A DNA stretch of 64,000 nucleotides from Pseudomonas capsici (GTDB lineage Bacteria > Pseudomonadota > Gammaproteobacteria > Pseudomonadales > Pseudomonadaceae). Below the pieces are notes generated by a model, which was not told where the DNA came from, did no database searches, and worked only from the letters and a program-made list of their open reading frames with translations. Shown piece by piece: positions 46,299-55,142 of the stretch. The DNA lies in the NCBI RefSeq assembly GCF_017165765.1, contig NZ_JAFGZD010000003.1, positions 310,001-374,000 of the forward strand, given 5' to 3'. Each line of letters opens with the position of its first letter. Position 1 is the first letter of the stretch. The position numbers and the translations under genes are program-made.

Positions 46299-47732
46299 CT
46301 AGAGTTTGCTGGCTCTGGCCTGTGTGATCTGTTTCGCAATGGAAGCCAGGGCGTTGTCACAGAAGTCGTTGAGAAAGACGACAAGTCCCGATGCGCTCAG
46401 ATTGCTGGCGACGTTCGCGACCAGCCACGGATAGGTATGGAAGTCGAATCCCGGCTTGGTTGACATCAACGGAGAAGAGGCATCGCTCAGGGTCGCAATG
46501 GAGGGAGTGGCTGCCCCGTCCACGCCACTGGCTGTTCCTTGAAGTTGCAGCACGGTGTAGTCGTGGCTGGCCTGACCGCCCGCATTCATTTTGTTCAGGG
46601 CTGCCAGAATATTGTTGACGTCTGTTGTGGTGTAACTGTCGTTGTAGGAGTCGTACTTGGAGGCATCTTCAGGCGAGTCGGTCTGCGGTAGCAGGATCAG
46701 GCGTTTCGATTGCGAGAGCAGCGTTGCATAACTCGAGGCAAGATCACCTTTGTAGCCGGGCACGATCTTGCCCTGTGTCTGGGTGTTGGCCAGTGCAGTA
46801 TTGAGCATCCCGTCGAGTACATCGGAGGCCGGTTTCATCGCACCTTGCGCGAAACCCTGGAAGTTCGGGCTGATGACGACAATTTCCGTCGGATGCTGAG
46901 CCAGCCAGTTCAGAATGTCTTCCAGGAAGCTCTGATACGAATAACCTGGAATCAGGGTGTGCTGGTGATAGATGCCGCCCGTAATGTTCTGGTAGCAATA
47001 TCCCGGACGGAAGTCGAAGTAGCGGGTCCCCAGGTTGAGTTGTGCGGTGATGTTGTCTTTCTGGGTAAAAGCCAGGTTGATGATTGCGCGCAAGGCAATG
47101 GGTTTGCTCAGAGAAGCGATGAAAGCGATGGAGCCGATGGGAGGAGGAAGCGAGCTCGCGATGGTGGACACGAACTTTGCGTCATCCAACAGCTTTGAGA
47201 GAAGTGTCGGGTCAAACATGCCGGCGTCATGGGAACCCGGCAATGCAAAGGAGGAAAACGGCTTTTCCGTCAGTGCCGCTCCCATGCTGTTGGCGAGATC
47301 TCCCATCCAGCCTGACATGTCGCCTGTGGCGTATACATAAGACTGGTCCTGGTTGGTAAGACCGCCGCTTCCGCTTCCGCTGTCGTAGAAACCATAGGAA
47401 ACCGCCCAGCCCTGGCCGAACAGGGCAGGGGTCTGCAGCATGTTGCCCAAGGTGGTATCACTGAGGTTTCCGGTAAAGGGGGCAATATCTGCATACCTGT
47501 CCGCTATCGCTTTCTGGTTCTTTGAAAGTTGCCAGCTATAGCGTCCGGTGTGCGAGAAAGGACCGATATCGTTTTCCGAGATCTGAAGATTGCCATGTTG
47601 CATCGTGTTCGGCGTATCGAGTCGATAGGAGGCCGTTTTATCACCCCAATCGGTGGGTTGTTGGAAAAGGGTAGTGAATTCGTTGGTTTCCAAGTAAGCA
47701 TAATAATCGACGCCTTTGCCTGGCCAGCTCAT
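46299..47732 (-). CDS. Phosphatidylinositol-specific phospholipase C X-domain-like protein
   Basis: 477 aa. The X-domain core spans about residues 158-310: LPGSHDAGMF with candidate catalytic His168 and Asp169, LNLGTRYFDFRPGY with Arg237, and IYHQHTLIPGYSYQSFL with a second candidate His at 256 or 258, matching the His-Arg-His layout of bacterial PI-PLC. The first 155 residues have no recognised family, and no signal peptide is seen. Together with the next gene it makes a pair of phosphodiester-cleaving enzymes. A GAGGG Shine-Dalgarno precedes the ATG. Confidence 0.78.
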   Translation of the reverse strand: MSWPGKGVDYYAYLETNEFTTLFQQPTDWGDKTASYRLDTPNTMQHGNLQISENDIGPFSHTGRYSWQLSKNQKAIADRYADIAPFTGNLSDTTLGNMLQTPALFGQGWAVSYGFYDSGSGSGGLTNQDQSYVYATGDMSGWMGDLANSMGAALTEKPFSSFALPGSHDAGMFDPTLLSKLLDDAKFVSTIASSLPPPIGSIAFIASLSKPIALRAIINLAFTQKDNITAQLNLGTRYFDFRPGYCYQNITGGIYHQHTLIPGYSYQSFLEDILNWLAQHPTEIVVISPNFQGFAQGAMKPASDVLDGMLNTALANTQTQGKIVPGYKGDLASSYATLLSQSKRLILLPQTDSPEDASKYDSYNDSYTTTDVNNILAALNKMNAGGQASHDYTVLQLQGTASGVDGAATPSIATLSDASSPLMSTKPGFDFHTYPWLVANVASNLSASGLVVFLNDFCDNALASIAKQITQARASKL

Positions 47733-47789
47733 GGTGTTTCCCTCGGGTTGATGAATTCAATAAAAGATGTATGACTCTATGTTCAATAA

Positions 47790-47801
47790 GTACATATGTA
47801 C
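47790..47801. promoter_or_regulatory. 12-base palindrome upstream of PI-PLC-like gene
   Basis: GTACATATGTAC is a perfect palindrome 58 bases upstream of the start at 47732, at a suitable distance for an operator of a dimeric regulator. No regulator gene is adjacent. Confidence 0.4.
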
Positions 47802-48050
47802 GGGCGCAACAAAGCAGCACTTGAATAGCATCAAGTCGGCAGCTTTCTATCGGTTTGATATCTGACGTGCAGGGCAATGCCTTATAACGCTGCAAGGCAG
47901 AGTCATCGTCAAATTACAGGGTTGTTACAGTCGAGTGGGGATCTGCTGAAAGAGAAGTGCGCCATGCATGGCGGTCATCCTTGATTATAGTTTTGGTAAT
48001 GGCCAAATAATGGCGCTGCTATTTAATAGCACTATTGAAATCCGCTAGCA

Positions 48051-48081
48051 AGCTCAAAAAATATTAAATATTTTTTGAGCT
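48051..48081. repeat. Perfect 31-base palindrome
   Basis: Fifteen-base arm AGCTCAAAAAATATT, one central A, then its exact complement AATATTTTTTGAGCT. It lies between the upstream region of the PI-PLC-like gene and the 3' end of the efflux operon, and could be a bidirectional terminator-like or regulatory structure. Confidence 0.8.
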
Positions 48082-48347
48082 GCAGCAGAGCGTCCTTGTC
48101 TGCCAGTCAATGCGCGATGCCCTGTTTTCGGGCATTTATCAAAGGTCAGGTGGCGTTGTAAGAACAGCGGTCGTTTCATGGAGGAGTCGAGCGAGAACTG
48201 GCTGAATATACTAATAATATTTGACGCCAATTTTTTGTAGAGGGGGATATCGTATTGATACTTGTCATTTTCAATACAATAAGTCGTCGCACTGTCTGAA
48301 TCTGGCAAGCCTTCAGGGGGCTTTGGCTGCCCCCGCATGGGTTGAAC

Positions 48348-49790
48348 TCAAGGCGTGTTTCGAGGGCTGTTCCTTTCCTGTTCCCAACCCCCGCCCAGTG
48401 CCAGAAACAGATCGATCTGCCCCATGGCCACCTGGGTATTGGCCGCTGCCATCTGTGCGCGTACATCGGTGTAGGTGCGTGTCGCCTGCAGATCCGCCAG
48501 GAACGAGGCGCGGCCAGCCTTGTAGAAGCGGTGGGTCTGTTCGGCAGCTTCCTGTGCCGACTGTTCGGCCTCTTTCAGGGCATCGCGGCGATCCAGCAGA
48601 GCGGTGTATTTCGCCAGGCCGGTCTGGGTTTCGCGAATGGCATTGAGCACCACGCCATCGAAGCGCGCCAGTGCGGCCTGGGTCGAGGCTTCGGCCTGAT
48701 GGATACGTGCCCGTGAGCCGTTGGACGGCACGGTCCAGTTCAGCAACGGGCCGAAGCCCCAGCGGTTGGCGGCCGGTTTGCCGAGGTTTTCGAGAATGCC
48801 GATGCTGCCCACGGTTGCGCCTATGCTGATGTCCGGGTACAGCTCGCCCGTGGCGACGCCGATCTGCGCGGTGGCCATGGCCAGGTGCCGCTCCGCCTGA
48901 CGCACATCGGGACGGCGCTTGAGCAGGGCGGCGCCATCGCCCACCGGCATGACTTGCGCGATATGCGGCAGTTCGTTGCAGGTGCTGACGCCAGCTGGCA
49001 GTTGCTCCACGGGCCTGGCCAGCAGCATCGACAGGCGGAACAGCCCGGCCTGACGCAAGGCCTGATAGCGGGGCATTTCGGCACGCAGGGATTTGAACTG
49101 GGTCTGGGAGCGGGTGACCTGGGTTTCATCGCCACGTCCGGCATCGCGCAGGCGCTGGTTGAGGGTCACGCTCTGCTGTTGCAGATCCAGCGACTCCTGA
49201 GCGATGTGCAACTCTTCATTGGCGGCGCAGATCTGCGTATAGGCCCGCACCACATCGGCGACCAGGGTAATGCGTGCGGTATCGGCTGCGGCCTGGCTGG
49301 CATCGACATTGGCCTGGGCCGCTTCGATGCCGCGCTGCAAGGTGCCGAACAGGTCGAACTGATAGGAGGTGGTCAGCCCCACATCGCCGACATTGGCCAC
49401 CGGCACCTTGTCGGCCAGCAGAAAGGCCTCGCCCGATTCCTGCAGGCGTTGGACTCCCAGGGTGGCGCTGTTGGTGAAACCGCCTGCGGCCTGGGCTTCA
49501 GCTGTCTGGTAGCGGGCGCGCTGGAGGTTGGCGGCGGCGATTCGCAGGTCGGTGTTGGAGGCCATGGCCTGTTGCACCAGTTCATCGAGTCGCGGGTCCT
49601 GATACAGACGCCACCAGTGTTCCGGCACTGGTGCCGAAACGGTATTGACTGAACGGCCCGCCAGTTCGCCTTGCAGGTCCGGACGATTGATGGCGCTGTC
49701 CTTGGGCAACTGATAATCGGGGCCGACCATCTGGCAGGCCGACAGCAGCAAGCCCAGGCCCAGCGTGGCCATGTGTGTGGCGTGTTTCAT
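48348..49790 (-). CDS. Outer-membrane efflux lipoprotein (OprM/NodT family)
   Basis: 480 aa. Lipoprotein signal with lipobox LLSACQ, then two outer-membrane efflux repeats with WWRLYQDPRLDELVQQAMASN at the start of the mature protein. Forms the trimeric channel of a tripartite pump. Last gene of the marR-FUSC-DUF1656-hlyD-oprM operon; its ATG overlaps the adaptor stop by four bases. Confidence 0.93.
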   Translation of the reverse strand: MKHATHMATLGLGLLLSACQMVGPDYQLPKDSAINRPDLQGELAGRSVNTVSAPVPEHWWRLYQDPRLDELVQQAMASNTDLRIAAANLQRARYQTAEAQAAGGFTNSATLGVQRLQESGEAFLLADKVPVANVGDVGLTTSYQFDLFGTLQRGIEAAQANVDASQAAADTARITLVADVVRAYTQICAANEELHIAQESLDLQQQSVTLNQRLRDAGRGDETQVTRSQTQFKSLRAEMPRYQALRQAGLFRLSMLLARPVEQLPAGVSTCNELPHIAQVMPVGDGAALLKRRPDVRQAERHLAMATAQIGVATGELYPDISIGATVGSIGILENLGKPAANRWGFGPLLNWTVPSNGSRARIHQAEASTQAALARFDGVVLNAIRETQTGLAKYTALLDRRDALKEAEQSAQEAAEQTHRFYKAGRASFLADLQATRTYTDVRAQMAAANTQVAMGQIDLFLALGGGWEQERNSPRNTP

Positions 49791-50671
49791 TGTGCCGCTC
49801 CCTGACGGTCGTCGATGATCGAGACCGTCGCCGTGCGCCCGGCGATCATGCGGAAGTCCGCAGGCACTTCGTCAAAGGCGATCCGCACCGGGATGCGCTG
49901 CGCCAGACGCACCCAACTGAACGCCGGGTTGACGTTGGGCAGCAGGTTCGAGCCGCTGGTGCGGTCGCGGTCTTCGATACCGGCGACGATGCTCACCACA
50001 TGGCCGGTCAGGCGGGCGTTGTCGCCGATCACGCGGATGTCCACGCTCTGGCCGATATGGATGCCATCGAGCTTGGTTTCCTCGAAGTAGCCGTCGATAT
50101 GGAAGGAGGCTGTGTCGACCACCGACAGCACGGCATGGCCTGCGCTCACGAACTCGTGGGGACGCGGCGCACGGTCGTTGAGGTAGCCGTCCACGGGGCT
50201 GCGGATCACCGAGCGATCCAGGTTCAGTTGCGCAGCGTCAACCGCCACTTTGGCTTCATTGAGTGCCGACAGGGCACGGGCTTCACGGGACTGGCTCTCT
50301 TCCAGTTGCTCGCGGGCCACCAGATTGCCCAGGCCCTTGTTGCGCCTGTTCTCGCGACGCGCCTGTTCCCAGGTTTCCTGGCGTTCGGCAACCGTTGCCT
50401 GGGCCTGACGCAGGGCCAGCCGGAAGCGGTCCTGATCGATGGTGAACAACACCTGGCCCTTGCTGACCTGCTGGTTGTCGCTGACTTCGACTGTCTGGAT
50501 CAGGCCGGAGACGTCCGGAGCGATCTGCACGATGTCGGCGCGGATATGGCCGTCCCGGGTCCAGGGCGCATACATGTAATACATCACCATGCGCCATACG
50601 ACGACGCTGGCCAGCAGTACAACGAGCAGGGTCAGGACCACACGGCCCAATGTCAGTAATGGTTTTTTCAT
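49787..50671 (-). CDS. HlyD/EmrA-family periplasmic adaptor
   Basis: 294 aa. N-terminal membrane anchor (about 11-31), then the barrel-sandwich hybrid (APDVSGLIQTVEVSDNQQVSKGQ), a coiled-coil hairpin, and a beta-barrel domain (DVRVIGDNARLTGHVVSI-like). AaeA-type adaptor linking the FUSC transporter to the outer-membrane channel. Start at 50671 overlaps the DUF1656 stop (ATGA); a longer frame to 50752 lies inside that gene. Confidence 0.93.
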   Translation of the reverse strand: MKKPLLTLGRVVLTLLVVLLASVVVWRMVMYYMYAPWTRDGHIRADIVQIAPDVSGLIQTVEVSDNQQVSKGQVLFTIDQDRFRLALRQAQATVAERQETWEQARRENRRNKGLGNLVAREQLEESQSREARALSALNEAKVAVDAAQLNLDRSVIRSPVDGYLNDRAPRPHEFVSAGHAVLSVVDTASFHIDGYFEETKLDGIHIGQSVDIRVIGDNARLTGHVVSIVAGIEDRDRTSGSNLLPNVNPAFSWVRLAQRIPVRIAFDEVPADFRMIAGRTATVSIIDDRQGAAQ

Positions 50672-50877
50672 GTCATCAGGTATCGACTGAGAGTATCCAC
50701 GCCGCCGAGCAACAAAGCGTATAGACCTACATTGAACAAAGCCCGGTGCCATACCAGGCGGTAGAAGTGGGCGCGCGACAGCAGTGCATGCACGCCCAGA
50801 AACAACAGATAGGCGATGCCCATGATCGCCAGAAAGGTGGGCACGAAGATGCCGCTGATATCCAGATCACCAATCAT
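50668..50877 (-). CDS. DUF1656 family small membrane protein
   Basis: 69 aa with two membrane segments (FVPTFLAIMGIAYLLFLGVH and a C-terminal one) and the family motif HRALFNVGLYALLL. AaeX-type protein always found with FUSC pumps; function unknown. Overlaps both neighbours by four bases. Confidence 0.9.
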   Translation of the reverse strand: MIGDLDISGIFVPTFLAIMGIAYLLFLGVHALLSRAHFYRLVWHRALFNVGLYALLLGGVDTLSRYLMT

Positions 50878-52961
50878 AAAGGCGCTCCATCGATGCCATA
50901 GGGCGGTTGTTCGGTGCTTTCCCCGGCAACGCTGACGATCTCGACCCCCGGCAGCAGCGCCAGGCGCAGGCCGCTCAGGGCATGCAGCAGGTGAATGCGC
51001 GCCGGGTCTTGGCCCATCCATTGAGCGGTGAGCGAGCGGCGCGCCCGGTCCATGGTCATCAGCAGCCCCTTGGGCGCAGGCAGGCGCTCATCGGCCTTGA
51101 TGCAGGCCTTGAAATAGCTGCCGACTTCATCCACCACCTGATTGAGCAAGCCCTGGGCAACGACTGTGGCTCGTGGCGTATAGGCCCGCAGATCGAGGAT
51201 ATTGAGGGCGACCCGCAGTTCGCGCAGGGCAATGCCCGAATCCTGCGCGGTGATGGTCAGACGCGGCAGTTGCTGCATCAGACGGTCGAGCATCTGCACG
51301 CCCATGTGCCGGTGTTCGGCCAGGGTGGCGGGTTTGCTCAGGCTTACGATGTCACGCCAACTGAACCGGATCAGACGCTTGAGCGCCAGTTCGACGCCGA
51401 ACGGGCGGAACACCAGGGTCCAGATAAAGGCGAACAACAACCCGGCAGGACCTGCCAGATTGGCGTTGAGGAAGTTCAGAAAGTCGGCGTCATAAGCGCT
51501 CTGAATGCTGATGAAGGACGAGGTGTTGACGATGGTCAGCAGAGTGCCGAGGAAGAAGCGCGGCTGCACGGTGAGGGTGCCGACGCAGATAAAGGGTACG
51601 GCAAAGGCCAGTACCAGCATCGGGAAATCATGCAGGTTGGGCAGCACCACGAACAGGTACAGGCTGGCGAACACCACTGATAGCAAGGTCCAGAAAAAGA
51701 ACCGGTAGATCTGCGGCGCCGGGTCGTCCATGGCGGCAAAGAAGCTGCAGGACACCGCTGCCAGGGCCACGGCACTGGCACCGTCTTTCCAGCCCAGCAG
51801 AATCCACAGCATCGAAGCGACGATAATTGCCAGCACCGTCGAGGTCACCGAATACAGCATCAGGCCGCGATCCAGAAAGGGCGTGAGCCGGCCCAGCCGC
51901 CAGTGCCGGTAGACGGCGCGCCAGGGCGTTTGATCGTCGGTGTCGATGGCGTATTGCAAGGTGCGGCAGTCCAGCCACAGGTCGATCCATTCGCCCAGCC
52001 GGTACAGCGCATTGGAGAGCAGCAGTTGTTCCCGTTCATCCAGTTGCTCGGAGGCGGGTTGCAGGCGCTCCAGTTCGCGATGCAAGAATTGCCATTGTTC
52101 CAGTTGCGGGCCGTGGGCGGTGTTGTGCAGCCAGTTGCGGGTTTCCACCAGCAGCGGCGAGAGGCTGGCCAGCAGTTCCGGGGTGCGGCGTTCAAGTGCC
52201 CAGAGCGCGTCGTCCAGGGCATCGATCACCGGCAGCAGATGAATCATGCGGCCGCGCAGTTCCATGGCGTTGCGCACGGTCTGCTTGCGGGTGCCTTCAT
52301 GGCTCAACTGGCTGATGATCAGTTCCAGCGAGTTGAAGCTGCCGACCATGGAGTTGCGCAGCGCGCCGACTTCTTCGGCCCGGGCACTGCGCCCCAGGAA
52401 CCGGTCGCTGTAGGCGCTGGCGTCGCGAAACCATTGTTCAGTGGTGCTCTGGAACACCGGCTTCAGGCGACGCGGCCAGAACATGGCGCCGACCACGGCA
52501 GCACAGATGATGCCCAGGAAAATCTCTTCGGTACGCGAGACGGCAATCTCGAAAACCGCTTGCGGGTTGTCCACCACCGGCAGGGAAATCAGCGGCATGG
52601 TGTAGCCGGCCAGCATCAATGCGTAGCTGTTGGCGGTGCGCAGGTGCAGGGAAAGAAACAGCAACGTGCCGGTCCACAGGCCGATCACGATCGCCAGCAG
52701 CAAAGGTGTCTGCACAAAGACCGGCACCAGCAATACCGAGGCGGCAGCACCGGCCAGTGTTCCCAGTGCGCGATACAGGGCTTTGGAACTGGTAGGGCCA
52801 ACGAACGGGCTGGAAACGATATAGACCGTCGCCATGGCCCAGTAAGGCCGCGGCATTTCCATGATCAGCGCGATATACAGCGCCAGCATGGCAGCGGCGA
52901 AGGTGCGCACGCCATAGAACCAGTCGCGCGCTGGCGGAAAACCGGCGAAGAAACCGTTCAC
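50874..52961 (-). CDS. FUSC-family aromatic acid/drug efflux transporter (AaeB-like)
   Basis: 695 aa inner-membrane transporter with two clusters of membrane segments (about 15-165 and 365-520) and large cytoplasmic regions, as in AaeB and fusaric acid resistance proteins. Opening segment TFAAAMLALYIALIMEMPRPYWAM is the FUSC signature when split. Likely exports aromatic carboxylates or plant phenolics. Start overlaps the marR stop. Confidence 0.92.
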   Translation of the reverse strand: MNGFFAGFPPARDWFYGVRTFAAAMLALYIALIMEMPRPYWAMATVYIVSSPFVGPTSSKALYRALGTLAGAAASVLLVPVFVQTPLLLAIVIGLWTGTLLFLSLHLRTANSYALMLAGYTMPLISLPVVDNPQAVFEIAVSRTEEIFLGIICAAVVGAMFWPRRLKPVFQSTTEQWFRDASAYSDRFLGRSARAEEVGALRNSMVGSFNSLELIISQLSHEGTRKQTVRNAMELRGRMIHLLPVIDALDDALWALERRTPELLASLSPLLVETRNWLHNTAHGPQLEQWQFLHRELERLQPASEQLDEREQLLLSNALYRLGEWIDLWLDCRTLQYAIDTDDQTPWRAVYRHWRLGRLTPFLDRGLMLYSVTSTVLAIIVASMLWILLGWKDGASAVALAAVSCSFFAAMDDPAPQIYRFFFWTLLSVVFASLYLFVVLPNLHDFPMLVLAFAVPFICVGTLTVQPRFFLGTLLTIVNTSSFISIQSAYDADFLNFLNANLAGPAGLLFAFIWTLVFRPFGVELALKRLIRFSWRDIVSLSKPATLAEHRHMGVQMLDRLMQQLPRLTITAQDSGIALRELRVALNILDLRAYTPRATVVAQGLLNQVVDEVGSYFKACIKADERLPAPKGLLMTMDRARRSLTAQWMGQDPARIHLLHALSGLRLALLPGVEIVSVAGESTEQPPYGIDGAPL

Positions 52962-53410
52962 GACTGACCTGCATTGTCGGGGTGAGCCGCATCGGCGAAA
53001 GCCTTGCAGACGCGCAAGGTGGCTTCAAGGTCGGCAGTGTCGATGCCCTTGAACACCTCGGCGCGCAGGCGCGTCAGTTCCAGTTCGATCGCCCCGGCCA
53101 GCCTGCGACCGTCTTCGGTCAGGCTCAGGGCCTTGGCGCGTCGGTCGCTGGGGTCTTCGGTACGGCAGACGATGCCGGATGCGCAAAGCTGATCCAGCAG
53201 ACGCACCAGGGTCGGGCTTTCCATACCGGCGGCCTGGGCCACTTTCACCTGATGCACGCCGTCGCCCAAACGCGCAATGGCCAGCAGCGGGCCGGCGCAG
53301 GCTTCGGAGATGCCATAAGTGGACAGCGTGGCATGGCAGATGCGCCGCCATTGGCGAGAGGCGGCGACCACGCCGCTGCTGATGGCTCTGTGGAGTGAAT
53401 CGAGTGACAT
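52958..53410 (-). CDS. MarR-family transcriptional regulator
   Basis: 150 aa winged helix protein; the recognition region reads VKVAQAAGMESPTLVRLLDQLCASG and the wing EDPSDRRAKALSLTEDG. First gene of the efflux operon, so probably an autorepressor relieved by an aromatic ligand. Inverted repeats occur in its promoter region. Confidence 0.9.
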   Translation of the reverse strand: MSLDSLHRAISSGVVAASRQWRRICHATLSTYGISEACAGPLLAIARLGDGVHQVKVAQAAGMESPTLVRLLDQLCASGIVCRTEDPSDRRAKALSLTEDGRRLAGAIELELTRLRAEVFKGIDTADLEATLRVCKAFADAAHPDNAGQS

Positions 53411-53424
53411 GGAAAACCGGATAT

Positions 53425-53474
53425 TTAGTTAGGGACGATATTGTTAGTGAGGATATTAATAGCTTGCTAACTAA
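53425..53474. promoter_or_regulatory. Probable MarR operator region
   Basis: TTAGTTAG (53425-53432) and CTAACTAA (53467-53474) form an inverted pair in the AT-rich 127-base gap between marR and the sensor kinase end. GATATT also occurs twice between them. The spacing of 34 bases would place two sites around the marR promoter. Inference from position and symmetry. Confidence 0.5.
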
Positions 53475-53537
53475 TAATATCCTGTAACAAAGTCTTTCCG
53501 TCAACCGTAAATTTCCGGAAGGTGGTGGCGCTGTACC

Positions 53538-54935
53538 TCAATGGCCGGTCTGGACCTGATGGATCGGCAGCACGACCCTGAAGGTGGTACCGATCCCCAA
53601 CTGGCTGGTAACGCCGATGCTGCCGCCATGTTTCTTGACGATGCCGTAGGAAAGCGACAGACCCAGCCCCGTGCCTTTGCCCACAGGCTTGGTGGTGAAG
53701 AACGGGTCGAAGATGCGCTGCATGACCTGCGGCTCCATGCCCGAGCCATTGTCGGCCACCTCCAGCCAGACATTTTCGCCTTCCTGACCACTGCGGATGA
53801 CGATCTGCCCGCGCTCGTCGCCGATGGCCTGGGCCGCATTGACCAACAGGTTCATGACCACCTGGTTGATCTGCGAGGGCAGGCACTCGATCTGCGGCAG
53901 GTCGCCGTACTCCTTGAGCACATCGGCCTTGTACTTGATTTCGTTGGCAGCGATGTTGAGCGTCGAGTCGATGCCCAGATGCAGATCGGCCCACTGCCAT
54001 TGTTCGTTGCTGTCGACCCGGGAGAAGGCCTTGAGGTCTTTGACGATTTTCCCGGCGCGGTCGATGCCTTCCTTGGACTCACTGATCAACACCGGGATAT
54101 CGTCGATCAGGTAGTCCAGCTCTATGCGCTCGCGCAGTTCGGCCAGCCGCTCCCGTTCCGGGCCTTGCCCAAGGCCCTGCTCGACCTCCCGGTAAGCCAG
54201 CAGCATTTCCCTGACCTGGACGAAATAGTTTTCCAGGGTGCCGAGGTTGGAAGAGATGAAGCCGATGGGGTTATTGATTTCATGGGCCACGCCGGCCGCC
54301 AGTTGCCCCAGCGAAGCCAGTTTTTCCGACTGCACCAGCTGGCTTTCCAGATGTTTGCGCTCGTCGATCTGATGTTGCAGTTCTTCACTGGTGCGGGTCA
54401 GTTCTTCGGTGCGCTGTTCCACCAGTTGTTCGAGCCGGTCCATCTGCACCGACGCCAGCTCGGTCATTTCCCATTTGGTGGTGAGCACATTGGCCAGTTG
54501 CTGGACTTCAATGTCGTTGAAGGGCTTTTTGCGGGTCAACAGCCGCTCATGGCCTTGCAGGCGATCAATCAGGGTTTCCCACGAATAGTCGGCTTGTGCG
54601 GTACAGATCACCACCTGCAGGCGCGGGTCGATCTGCCAGAGTTTTTCGATGACTCGCGCATCTTCCGCCAGATGCATGTCGACAAAGGCCAGCGCATAGG
54701 GCTCGTCGTCATCCAGCGCCTGTTGCGCCCTGAGCAGGCCGTCTTGCGCGTCGTATACGCAGTCGAGCAGGTAGTGGTGAGTGATGATCGGCATGTCGTT
54801 GCCGAACAGGGCCGCCTCGATCAGGTAAAGATCCGTCTGGCCGCTGCTGTCCGGGACCAGAGCCTTGCGAAAATCTTCGTGAGTGGCGGGGGTGCTGTCT
54901 ATCAGGAGAATGCGTCGGTTGGACAGGATTTTCAT
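53538..54935 (-). CDS. Sensor histidine kinase with N-terminal receiver domain
   Basis: 465 aa from the ATG at 54935. The N-terminus is receiver-like (ILLIDSTPATHEDF, Asp86 in FVDMHL, Lys in RKKPF), then a coiled coil, a dimerisation helix with phosphorylated His218 in GVAHEINNPIGF, and an ATPase domain (NLLVNAAQAIGDE, DNGSGM, GTGLGLSLSYGIVKKHGG). No membrane segment, so cytoplasmic. Divergent from the response regulator gene at 55143, probably its partner. Confidence 0.88.
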   Translation of the reverse strand: MKILSNRRILLIDSTPATHEDFRKALVPDSSGQTDLYLIEAALFGNDMPIITHHYLLDCVYDAQDGLLRAQQALDDDEPYALAFVDMHLAEDARVIEKLWQIDPRLQVVICTAQADYSWETLIDRLQGHERLLTRKKPFNDIEVQQLANVLTTKWEMTELASVQMDRLEQLVEQRTEELTRTSEELQHQIDERKHLESQLVQSEKLASLGQLAAGVAHEINNPIGFISSNLGTLENYFVQVREMLLAYREVEQGLGQGPERERLAELRERIELDYLIDDIPVLISESKEGIDRAGKIVKDLKAFSRVDSNEQWQWADLHLGIDSTLNIAANEIKYKADVLKEYGDLPQIECLPSQINQVVMNLLVNAAQAIGDERGQIVIRSGQEGENVWLEVADNGSGMEPQVMQRIFDPFFTTKPVGKGTGLGLSLSYGIVKKHGGSIGVTSQLGIGTTFRVVLPIHQVQTGH

Positions 54936-55142
54936 GGCACACCTGCGGCAACGGTCGAGTGGATGACAGGAAGCGTCCCTGACTGACTTGAGCATAGCGC
55001 CATGCATGAGCTTTCATCGGAAATAATTGCAAAGTGCCACTATTTTTCAATATCCCGCTATGCTCAAGACAGGATCGAAGCGCATGATGATCTGGCACTT
55101 GAAAAGAAAAATGTGCCACTACCGCCGAGCGAGGTACTCGCG

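Larger units (their letters stand above)
47733..48347. other. AT-rich gene-free stretch
   Basis: About 615 bases of clearly AT-richer DNA between the minus-strand PI-PLC-like gene and the end of the efflux operon. It holds the PI-PLC promoter region with a 12-base palindrome, a 31-base palindrome, and a six-base-pair hairpin at 48117-48135 (ATGCCC, TGTTTTC, GGGCAT). Small frames here have no coding look. Confidence 0.6.

Noticed and set aside
48054..48338. 94-aa minus-strand frame in AT-rich gap
   Set aside because: Ends within the 31-base palindrome and shows no coding pattern or family likeness.
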